This document shows positions 1 to 6,575 of a stretch of 64,000 nt of DNA, piece after piece; position 1 is the first letter of the stretch, and every line of letters begins with the position of its first letter. Origin of the DNA: Rariloculus sp963665575 (GTDB taxonomy: Bacteria > Pseudomonadota > Gammaproteobacteria > Steroidobacterales > Rariloculaceae); the NCBI GenBank assembly GCA_963665575.2, contig CAXXDW010000003.1:868001-932000 (forward strand), given 5' to 3'. Below the pieces are notes generated by a model. That model did not search any database. It was not told the DNA's origin and was given only the letters and a program-made list of their open reading frames with translations. A program made the position numbers and the translations under genes.

Positions 1-1021
1 GCGGAAACGCAACGTCCACCTTCAGGTCGCGGATGTCCCGAAAAGCAACGGCCAGTTCGTTGTCATCCTCATTGTCTAAAGCCATCGCGCAATAGTAACC
101 GGCGCAGGTGTGAATGTCGGCGACGAGCGCTTCCACACCCGCAGATGCCACCTCAGGGGCGCGGGCGTGAGTCTTGAACGCTTCATAGACCGCTCGGATA
201 TTCGGAATGTTCCCTGTCCTGAACGTCAGGTAGTTCCGCATGAATCCATCGAAATGACTTCCGTATGCTTCTTGCCCGAAAGCGATCTCCATTTGCCGCC
301 AGTAATCCTTGTAAAGGCGTGTTTGGTCGGCGGGTTCCAGCCCCATTAGCACGAAATTGCGAATCAGGTCAGCCTGGCTGAGCTCGCGCCCGGTCGAATT
401 CATGCTCTCGAAGATCAGCTGCGGATTATCTTGGTCACGACTGAGGGCGATGTCCACAATTGTGAGTCTCGCGAGGGGCCCCTTGCAGAGCTCGGTGATA
501 CCGCCTGGTTCGAGCGCGCGAATCTTCTTTTCGAAGAACGCAAAGTTCTTCGCTATTCGGAGCGAAGCCTCATTCGGCTCTGGCTTCTGAAGCAGAAGCG
601 CTATCAGGCTCTCCTTGTCTGTCTGTGTCAGCAAGAGCTTGAAACCGCGCTCGTCTTCTTCAAGCGGATTGAGAAGGTAGTAGTTGCGCAACTTGTTCGC
701 CGAGAAGCCATCCACTGGTTCCCCCGTACCTACCGCCCTCGCCAAGGCTTCTAGAATCAGCATCACAGTTGTAAGTCGCTGCTGCCCGTCGATTACGAGC
801 AACGACGATTGGCTCGACACCTGATAGAGGCTTCTTTCGATGTACACAATGGACCCGGTGAAATGAGCTGAAATCCCATCGTTGCTGCCCGTTCGCATAA
901 TGTCATCCCAGAGCTGACGGCATTCCCCCTCCATCCAGCTATAGGTGCGCTGGTAGATCGGGATCACGAATTGAGGAGACCTCTTTAGGAATGCCAGGAA
1001 GTTTGCCTCAGTCGCCTTCAC
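1..1021 (-). CDS. GmrSD-type DUF262 restriction protein, N-terminal part (runs off the left edge)
   Basis: Reading leftwards from a GTG at 1021, the frame stays open for 340 codons to the window edge. The first residues match the DUF262 (GmrS, ParB/Srx-like) pattern: an N-terminal IPIYQRTYSW box, LWDDI, FTGSIVY, then the DGQQRLTT signature at about 764-789, and further on IRDLKVDVAFP. In the family this domain hydrolyses nucleotides and partners an HNH (DUF1524) nuclease domain, often fused, to cut modified phage DNA. The C-terminus is outside the window, so fusion to a nuclease cannot be judged. GTG is chosen because an in-frame TAG lies seven codons upstream and the conserved N-terminus begins immediately after it. 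Family assignment is firm; the exact substrate is inference. Confidence 0.88.
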   Translation of the reverse strand, partial: MKATEANFLAFLKRSPQFVIPIYQRTYSWMEGECRQLWDDIMRTGSNDGISAHFTGSIVYIERSLYQVSSQSSLLVIDGQQRLTTVMLILEALARAVGTGEPVDGFSANKLRNYYLLNPLEEDERGFKLLLTQTDKESLIALLLQKPEPNEASLRIAKNFAFFEKKIRALEPGGITELCKGPLARLTIVDIALSRDQDNPQLIFESMNSTGRELSQADLIRNFVLMGLEPADQTRLYKDYWRQMEIAFGQEAYGSHFDGFMRNYLTFRTGNIPNIRAVYEAFKTHARAPEVASAGVEALVADIHTCAGYYCAMALDNEDDNELAVAFRDIRDLKVDVAFP

Positions 1022-1221
1022 GGTATAGTCCTCTGTTCTGCGCTACGCGTGCCATTTGCCAGAGCAGTAGCGTCATCAATTACATTCCGCACCGCGCATT
1101 TCTCAACCTGCCTCATGGGCAGCATCAATGTTCGGCATTTTCCACGCCCGCGCAAGCGCTTGACGGAACGCTTCGGCCCCGGTTCTGGGCAGAATATGTC
1201 ATTTGGTTGGTCTCACTTGCG

Positions 1222-1425
1222 TCAACCGTCAATTGGCAACGCTGATTCCTTTGCCACCCTATCGGCTATTTTCATCAGAACTTCGCTTTGCTCATCGTCC
1301 TCACCGAATTCATCAATCAGCTTCTGAATCGTGTCACTGATTGCGTAACCATCGGCTACGCAGCGATTACCTTGCGTCCTGTTGGCTTTGAGCACTGTAA
1401 AGGCGGAAACGGACTTTCTGTTCAC
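1222..1425 (-). CDS. Small ORF overlapping the end of vapC (hypothetical, 67 aa)
   Basis: A GTG start at 1425 overlaps the vapC stop in a GTGA arrangement, the usual geometry of translational coupling. The 67-residue product is charged, with an acidic helix-like middle (KLIDEFGEDDEQSEV), no signal peptide and no membrane segment. I do not recognise the family. The overlap may be chance, or this may be the tail of a gene truncated when the neighbouring GmrSD locus was acquired. Confidence 0.35.
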   Translation of the reverse strand: MNRKSVSAFTVLKANRTQGNRCVADGYAISDTIQKLIDEFGEDDEQSEVLMKIADRVAKESALPIDG

Positions 1426-1808
1426 CACAGCCGAATCACGTCGAAACCGTCGAACACCGGGTCTGCCGAGATGAAAGGAAGTTCGCGCGCCAGGGCCTGT
1501 GCGGCAAGCATCCGGTCGAACGGGTCGCGATGACGACCGGGCAAGCGCCCGGCACGTTCGGCATCTGAGACGCCGATGGCCAGTTCCTCGAATCCCTGGC
1601 TGCGGATGTGGCCGGCCACATCGAGCGCCACGGCCTCGCAACCGGGCAGCTTGCCGATCCGGAACTTGGTGGCGATTTCCCAGGCCGACGCCGCGCTGAC
1701 CGCGACGTCGTTCAACTCGTCGGCGATGGCGTCGCGCGCGATCGTGGAGAGTTTTTCGCTATCCGAAATCCACCATAGAAACGCATGGGTATCCAGCAAC
1801 ACCAGCAC
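1422..1808 (-). CDS. vapC: VapC-type PIN-domain toxin
   Basis: This is a 128-residue PIN-domain ribonuclease. It starts with the typical LLDTHAFLWW strand (first acidic residue D6). It then has E44 in SAWEIATK, D95/D98 in RDPFDRM and D116 near the C-terminus, together giving the four-acid metal site. PIN toxins of this class cut RNA, commonly tRNA or rRNA, when freed from their antitoxin. The GTG at 1808 lies two bases after the antitoxin stop; a GTG at 1802 is an alternative start. Order (antitoxin first), spacing and length fit a Phd/YefM-VapC operon. Confidence 0.88.
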   Translation of the reverse strand: MLVLLDTHAFLWWISDSEKLSTIARDAIADELNDVAVSAASAWEIATKFRIGKLPGCEAVALDVAGHIRSQGFEELAIGVSDAERAGRLPGRHRDPFDRMLAAQALARELPFISADPVFDGFDVIRLW

Positions 1809-1810
1809 CG

Positions 1811-2044
1811 CTAGCGGCCTTCCCACGCGGCCAGCTCTTCCTCCGGCAGCGGGTCGAAGAACGTGTCGGGAACCACGATCTTTCCCTTGAGAACATCGGG
1901 CTGGCGCTTGACCGGGGCCTTGCACGCGACAAGACGCGCGACGGGCTGACCGCGCCGTGCGATGACGACATCTTCGCCGGCCTCGACCCGTGCCAACAAT
2001 CGGGAAAGCTCGGTCTTGGCTTGATGGACATTGACGACGTGCAT
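1811..2044 (-). CDS. Phd/YefM-family antitoxin
   Basis: A 77-residue protein beginning MHVVNVHQAKTELSRLL, the Phd/YefM DNA-binding N-terminus, followed by VEAGEDVVIARRGQPVARL, the family's second signature. The C-terminal segment (PLPEEELAAWEGR) is the toxin-binding tail. It is the first gene of a two-gene operon with the PIN toxin. Such antitoxins repress their own promoter by binding palindromes; the palindrome at 2069-2078 just upstream fits that role. The ATG at 2044 is preceded by an AGGGA ribosome-binding site. Confidence 0.9.
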   Translation of the reverse strand: MHVVNVHQAKTELSRLLARVEAGEDVVIARRGQPVARLVACKAPVKRQPDVLKGKIVVPDTFFDPLPEEELAAWEGR

Positions 2045-2068
2045 GGCGTTTCCCTGCGGCGGGGTTGA

Positions 2069-2078
2069 GTTAGCTAAC
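2069..2078. promoter_or_regulatory. Perfect palindrome upstream of the Phd/VapC operon
   Basis: GTTAGCTAAC is a perfect 10-bp palindrome 25 bp upstream of the antitoxin start, in an AT-richer patch. Phd/YefM antitoxins bind short palindromes at this position, so it is a plausible autoregulatory operator. The sequence is seen; the function is inferred. Confidence 0.45.
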
Positions 2079-2288
2079 AATAGGACCAGATATCCGGCCG
2101 AGTCAAGACTGCAAAAGGGGTCATGAGACGCAGATCGCCTTCGTCCTCGCGTATGCGGCGGGATCGGTGGGTGAGCCGCCGGCGCGCTCGGGGAGCACGT
2201 GCGAGCGGTGGTGCCGGATGAGTTTGGGAGTCGTGAACACGACCGGGATTTGAGATTCGATAATTCGCTTGATAAAGGGAGGAGTCCG

Positions 2289-2363
2289 ATGCGGAACGAT
2301 GAAGTGGATGCCAAGGGCAAGGCGACTGGCGGATCTGCAGCCAAGGGAGCGAAGAATCGATGA
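2289..2363 (+). CDS. Very short ORF with strong ribosome-binding site, probably a truncated gene start
   Basis: An ATG at 2289 is preceded by a strong AAAGGGAGGAG ribosome-binding site at 2274-2284. Only 24 codons follow before a stop. The product is rich in Lys, Gly and Ala (DAKGKATGG, AAKGAKNR), resembling the start of small basic proteins. An IS1380 end fragment begins 46 bp downstream, so this is likely the 5' remnant of a gene cut by rearrangement. Confidence 0.35.
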   Translation: MRNDEVDAKGKATGGSAAKGAKNR

Positions 2364-2409
2364 CTTGAGGCGACACTTCTGGCTTAGTCAACTCTCCCAC
2401 GTATGCAAC

Positions 2410-2535
2410 CCTCAATGTGTCAGAAATTTCAGGCTGAAGTGGTGTTGAGGTAAGGCGAGATGGACGTCACCACTAGCATTATCGAGTTTGCGGACTTTGA
2501 CAATGCCGAGCAGGAGGGCTACATCTCGTAACGTT
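2410..2535 (+). mobile_element. Left-end remnant of the IS1380-family element
   Basis: About 125 bp match the left ends of the copies at 9461 and 19781. They share the terminal CCTCAATG...CAGAAAT repeat, the shared gaggtaaggcgaga stretch and the first codons of the transposase (GACTTTGACAATGCCGAGCAGGAGG). Several substitutions and the loss of everything after about 2535 show that it is an old, decayed fragment. Confidence 0.8.
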
Positions 2536-2640
2536 ACCGCGCAGCGACCCCGGACGAGGAAGCGGCTGCCCGGGCATGGCTCGTGAGCTTCGCGTGCACC
2601 GTTACGCTGCTCTACGCCTGGAACGCCCGTTCTGTGAGCT

Positions 2641-4059
2641 TCACTTCTCGATCTCCTGGGCCGTGAGCACCCGCTCGACTGCCTGGACGGTCGTCCGAAC
2701 GTCGCCGGGCCCGGTGGCCCAGGAGCAAACGCTGATCCGCATCGCGCGCATGCCGCGCCAATCGGTGCCTCCGAACCATGCCGTTCCCTCGGCCTGAATG
2801 GCGGCGATCACTCGGTCGGTGAATCCGTCGTGATCGGTACCGGCGGGGTCCCGAAAACGCACGAGCCCCTGATTGATGACCGCGGGCGAGAGAACCTCGG
2901 CGCCGGGCAGGGTACCGATGCTCTCTACGAGGTTTGCAGCCGCATCGCTGCATCGCTCGACGATTTCGGCGATCCCGCGGCGGCCGAGTGCCTTCACGGC
3001 GGCGTACACGGGGACGCCTCGGCCGCGCCGGGACCACTCGGGGTTCCAGTCGATTTGGTCCCGAGCGGTGGCGGTGTGGGTCAGGTACGGAGCCCGGACG
3101 CTCATGGCAGCGCGATGCGTCTCCGGGTGGCGGATCGCTACGAAGCCCATATCGAAGGGCGTGTTGAGCCACTTGTGAGCGTCGGTCGCCCACGAGTCAG
3201 CCTCATCGACACCGTCGAGCAAGTGGGCGAAACGCGCGGACACCTTTGCCCATAGCCCGAACGCGCCATCTATATGCACCCAGGTGTTGCCCCGCGAACG
3301 ACAGAGCGGGATCACGGTCCGGAAGTCGTCGAAATTCCCGGTGTTGATATCGCCGGCAGAGAGACAGACCGCCACCAGGGCGCCCTCCAGCTCAGTCAGC
3401 AACGCCGCGAGCGCCGGAACATCCAGCTTTTCGGCCGTGGTGGGTACGAGGTGGAGATGCTTCGATCCGATCCCCAATATTTGCACCGCCCGGTCCACCG
3501 AGTGGTGTCCGTGCGAGCCCGTGACGACGTGCATTGGGGTGGCGGTTCCGAGCCCCTCGCGCTCCGGATCATGTCCGCAGCCGAGGAGCAGGTAACGGCG
3601 GGCGGCGGCGAGCGCCGTCACGTGAGCGAGTTGGCACCCCGAGGTAAACGCGAACGACGAATGGTCGGGAAGACCCAACAGTTCGATGACCCAGCGGCCG
3701 GCGATCTCCTCGATCACCGCTTCGGCAGGGGAGCAAGCCGCCAACGCCGCGTTCTGATCCCAGGCGGATACCAGCCAGTCCGCCGCCAGCGCCGCCGGAT
3801 GAGCGCCACCGATGACCCATCCGTAGAAGCGTCCACCGGCGCATCCAAGCAGTCCGCCCTCCACGTTCGCGACGAGATCGTCAATCACAGACACGGGGTC
3901 CGAGGGGTTCTCCGGCAGTGGGCTATCGAGGCGGTCCCGCAACTCCGGCGGAGTGCGACTGGCGGCAACCGGCCGCTGGTCGATCTCCGCGAGCCAGTCG
4001 ATGGCGTGGTCGGCGGCCGCACGCAGTGCGGGCTCCACGGAGCTCAGTTTCCTTTCCAT
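2641..4059 (-). CDS. PLP-dependent decarboxylase, group II (aromatic-L-amino-acid/glutamate decarboxylase-like)
   Basis: A 472-residue protein starting at the ATG at 4059. Diagnostic segments are FAFTSGCQLAHV (PLP phosphate region), VTGSHGHHSVDRA (His stacking on the PLP ring), WVHIDGAFGLWA and the Schiff-base lysine box ATDAHKWLNTPFD. Length and order fit fold-type I group II decarboxylases, cytosolic enzymes that release CO2 from amino acids. The substrate cannot be read from sequence. Its start overlaps the end of the alkyltransferase gene by 16 bp, so it is probably cotranscribed with the Ada-like regulator and may be one of its targets. Confidence 0.9.
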   Translation of the reverse strand: MERKLSSVEPALRAAADHAIDWLAEIDQRPVAASRTPPELRDRLDSPLPENPSDPVSVIDDLVANVEGGLLGCAGGRFYGWVIGGAHPAALAADWLVSAWDQNAALAACSPAEAVIEEIAGRWVIELLGLPDHSSFAFTSGCQLAHVTALAAARRYLLLGCGHDPEREGLGTATPMHVVTGSHGHHSVDRAVQILGIGSKHLHLVPTTAEKLDVPALAALLTELEGALVAVCLSAGDINTGNFDDFRTVIPLCRSRGNTWVHIDGAFGLWAKVSARFAHLLDGVDEADSWATDAHKWLNTPFDMGFVAIRHPETHRAAMSVRAPYLTHTATARDQIDWNPEWSRRGRGVPVYAAVKALGRRGIAEIVERCSDAAANLVESIGTLPGAEVLSPAVINQGLVRFRDPAGTDHDGFTDRVIAAIQAEGTAWFGGTDWRGMRAMRISVCSWATGPGDVRTTVQAVERVLTAQEIEK

Positions 4060-4478
4060 AGCAGGCTCTTCACCTGTCGTAGTGGGTGGTGATCGGATGT
4101 TGTCAGGACGCGTCCCCGGCTTGCCCCATAGGTGCCGCCGGTGGATTGGCGACTCACCTCCCACGCCAGCATGCAGCGTTTCCGCGTGACGCCCCAGGCG
4201 TAGTCGCCCGAGATCCCCTCCGCGCGAATCACGCGGTGGCACGGGATGAGGAACGCGACCGGATTTCTGCCCGCCGCGCTCCCCGTCGCCCGAGCCGCCT
4301 GCGCGCTGCAGACCTCTTCGGCCAGGCGACCGTAGGTGACGACCCGCCCGAGAGGCACGCGCAGCAGGGCGCGCCAGACGGCCAATTGGAAGTTGGTCCC
4401 GCGCACATGTACGGCCAACGGGGGGCTCTCGGCTTCGAAGGGCGCCGAGAAGATGGACCGCGCCAGTGCTGTGGCCAT
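4044..4478 (-). CDS. Methylated-DNA-protein cysteine methyltransferase (Ogt/Ada C-terminal) domain
   Basis: About 144 residues carrying the alkyltransferase helix-turn-helix (GTNFQLAVWRALLRVPLG), TYGRLAEEV, and the active-site box NPVAFLIPCHRVI with the acceptor cysteine. The protein removes O6-alkyl groups from guanine by suicide transfer. The ATG at 4478 overlaps the TGA of the upstream AraC-type ORF in a TGATG. In the usual Ada-like arrangement these two are one polypeptide of about 280 residues. Here either a frameshift has split the gene or the two halves are made by stop-start coupling. The catalytic motif is intact. Confidence 0.85.
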   Translation of the reverse strand: MATALARSIFSAPFEAESPPLAVHVRGTNFQLAVWRALLRVPLGRVVTYGRLAEEVCSAQAARATGSAAGRNPVAFLIPCHRVIRAEGISGDYAWGVTRKRCMLAWEVSRQSTGGTYGASRGRVLTTSDHHPLRQVKSLLWKGN

Positions 4479-4942
4479 CAATTCGTCGCCTTCGAGCGAC
4501 GCTCGCCTCCAGGCCCGGCGGCCACAAACCCAACCCGGCAGACGCCGCGCTCGGTCCAGGCGACAAACACCGGCCCGAATGGTGATTCTCCGGTGCCGAA
4601 GCGGATCGTCAGCCCCGCACCGCCGCTCCGGTACTCTCCCGGCGTGACGGCTTCCACGGTTACGAAGTGATCGTGCAGCCTGCCCGGGCCGGAGAGTCCG
4701 CTCCCATGCGCCGCTGCGAGCACGGACTCGGAGTTGTCGAGTAGCTTCTTCGCGTGCTTGACGGTAAGAAACTCGAGAAAGCGCTTTGGCGTGACGCCGG
4801 CCCAGCGCGAGAATAGCCGATGCAGATGGCTTTGGCTCAGACCGATGTGCGCCGCCAACTCCTCGAGTTCCGGTTGGCTCTTGCGATGCTTGGCGAGATA
4901 GCGAATGGCGGCTTCGATTCGGTAGTAGTCAGTCGTGTTCAT
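4478..4942 (-). CDS. Ada-like AraC-family regulator half with alkyltransferase N-terminal segment
   Basis: 154 residues from the ATG at 4942. Residues about 1-100 form an AraC/XylS DNA-binding domain (LEELAAHIGLSQSHLHRLFSRWAGVTPKRF). They are followed by the N-terminal alkyltransferase ribonuclease-like segment (IRFGTGESPFGPVFVAWTERGVCRVGF). The frame stops at TGA 4478-4480, where the alkyltransferase core continues in another frame. Typical family members link these segments without a break, so the original gene was probably a fused HTH/Ogt regulator of an adaptive response. Confidence 0.8.
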   Translation of the reverse strand: MNTTDYYRIEAAIRYLAKHRKSQPELEELAAHIGLSQSHLHRLFSRWAGVTPKRFLEFLTVKHAKKLLDNSESVLAAAHGSGLSGPGRLHDHFVTVEAVTPGEYRSGGAGLTIRFGTGESPFGPVFVAWTERGVCRVGFVAAGPGGERRSKATN

Positions 4943-5330
4943 GCAGGACTCTGGAGAATGATCATCGATGGGGACCTCCTGTAACGTAAACACTCCTGAT
5001 GCTGAAATCGACCCGATCCTTGCTATGCCATGTCGACGCGAGGGACTCCCGTTAGCGGTGCGTGGTTTTCGGCGCACCGACTTCGACGGTGTCTCGGTTG
5101 GGCGAGACAGTGCTGATTGGAGAGGGCATCGTGGCGCCCGATGACGTAACGATTTTACGCGAGGAAATCGCCGGCGACGCCAATCTGGAGGAGGCGGAGC
5201 GCGGCGAGGCGAAGCGTTGTTCGCCGCCCTCAGGCAGCGACGTGCACTATCTGCGCCTGCTCGGCGACGTCGTCACCGCGGTATTGACCGGATGAGCCGC
5301 GAGCGGATTCGCCGGGGCGTGTGAGCGCGC
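4943..5330. other. Intergenic stretch with no recognisable gene
   Basis: This holds the promoter side of the Ada-like gene and an open plus-strand frame (5062-5295) of unremarkable composition with no ribosome-binding site or recognisable family. I see no repeat or terminator. Confidence 0.4.
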
Positions 5331-5618
5331 TCAGGCGTGTCCGCCGGCCGAAGGTGTTTGAGCGGCGTCGCCGGGAACGCTCGACTGCAAGTTTTCGAAC
5401 TCCGCGCCCCACTCGGCGATTCGACGGTCCGGCTTTTTATCGATCTCCGCGCCGCCGTCAAGCACCTGTTCCCCGGCGCCGCTCCAGAAATGCTGGATGG
5501 CCTTGTCCGGCGAGCCGCCGTGCGCCGGGTCGTTCATTTCCCTGAGGATGCCCTTCACGGTGGCGGCGTACGCTGCGGCGTCCAGCGCCGATTGTCTCTC
5601 GCCGCTGGCGCGTTCCAA
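5331..5618 (-). CDS. Fragment of an unidentified, possibly conjugation-associated protein
   Basis: A 95-residue hydrophilic reading frame (KGILREMNDPAHGGSPDKAI, KPDRRIAEWGAEFENL) that also stays open upstream to about 5650, where it meets the broken relaxase remnant in another frame. It looks like the C-terminal portion of a larger cytoplasmic protein. Adjacency to the relaxase fragment suggests it belonged to a transfer module; the family is not recognised. Confidence 0.45.
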   Translation of the reverse strand: MERASGERQSALDAAAYAATVKGILREMNDPAHGGSPDKAIQHFWSGAGEQVLDGGAEIDKKPDRRIAEWGAEFENLQSSVPGDAAQTPSAGGHA

Positions 5619-5650
5619 GTGATCGGCGAGCCTGCCGGCATCGCCAGTGA

Positions 5651-5917
5651 TCAGCTCGGCCCGGTACCGGGACGGTGTTGGAAGTTGCCGTCCCGATCCT
5701 TCTTGCCCAGCTGCCGTCCGTCTGGAACATGGCCCTCCAGAACCCTCTCGAACGCGTCGGGTTCCACCGGCCCGGACAGCCCCATGCCCTCGGCCCCACG
5801 GCCTCGCCAGGCGCTGGCCTCCTTGTGAGCCGCATCGTCCTTGGCGCAGTAGCCGTCTTTCTCGTAATAGCTCACGCCCTGGGAGACAGAGGCAATCGCG
5901 CCGATGGAGGCTACCAT
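5651..5917 (-). pseudogene. MobF/TrwC-type conjugative relaxase, N-terminal remnant
   Basis: The first 80 residues match the N-terminus of TrwC/TraI-like relaxases: VASIGAIASVSQGVSYYEKDG, with the nucleophilic tyrosines after the SQG box, then SAWRGRGAEGMGLSG, VLEGHVPDGRQLG and QHRPG. In intact proteins the conserved domain continues about 200 further residues with the metal-binding His triad. Here the frame ends right after HRPG. It is a truncated relic of the nicking enzyme expected to go with an F-type transfer system. Confidence 0.75.
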
Positions 5918-6002
5918 CAGAGTGGCTTCTCGAATTCTGATTGGCCGATCATCGGCAATGCGACTCTGATCACCGGGTCAGGTGAAGTACACTGGCGCCG
6001 GG

Positions 6003-6170
6003 ATGAGTGCCACGTTCACCTTCACATCCGCAATTGCGCTGCTGGCCGTTGCGTTCTGGTGCGTGCGTTCCGGCGGAGTCTGGAATACCGTTGTTGGCAT
6101 TGCGTGCGCGCTCGGGGGCACGGTTTTCATCGTGGCCCGATTGATCAAAATCGTTTGGGGGCCCGCCTAG
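6003..6170 (+). CDS. Small two-helix membrane protein (hypothetical)
   Basis: A 55-residue frame from the ATG at 6003 with two hydrophobic stretches (SAIALLAVAFWCV and VVGIACALGGTVFIVARLI) and a short C-terminus. It resembles many small uncharacterised inner-membrane proteins. The ribosome-binding site is weak (GGCGCCGGG). It sits between transfer debris and the large ATPase gene, with no obvious partner. Confidence 0.4.
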   Translation: MSATFTFTSAIALLAVAFWCVRSGGVWNTVVGIACALGGTVFIVARLIKIVWGPA

Positions 6171-6308
6171 CGGCGATTCGAATAGCACGTTCATGACCCG
6201 AACGTAGCGCCGCCGAAAACGGGTCCGCAACGGCGTTCGGGAGGCCGCATGCGCCGTGTTGACTCTTTGTTGACCCGGCCTGTAGGGCTGTGTGCACGGC
6301 CTTGATCG

Positions 6309-6500
6309 CTCTGAGACAAAGGGCAGCTCGGTAGGCTTCCATGGCCTGTTCCAGCCGCGCAGTCCCACTCTCTCGCTTGCCAAGAGTATGAGCCGCGTTT
6401 CCGAGGTTGTTCTGCGTCGCAGCCCAATCGAGCGGGGCACACTCCCGAGTGCGTACCTCAAGCGCAGCGCGGTACGCCTCGACCGAACCACAAGCGACCC
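6309..6500 (-). pseudogene. Tetratricopeptide-repeat protein fragment
   Basis: About 60 residues match the repeat unit of bacterial TPR proteins with the WAATQNNLGNAAHTLGKRE signature followed by RLEQAMEAYRAAL. These normally form long arrays next to CHAT or NB-ARC domains. The matching segment is short, flanked by unrelated sequence, and lies just upstream of and opposite to the large ATPase gene. It is a relic. Confidence 0.55.
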
Positions 6501-6575
6501 AATCATGAGACAATGCACAACCTTGTGATGCCATAGTTCACCTCACCAAACGCGCAATTGCTCCAAGGAAAGACC

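Noticed and set aside
5062..5295. Acidic plus-strand frame in the gap after the Ada-like gene
   Set aside because: The composition is plausible but there is no start context or family, and it is isolated from any operon.
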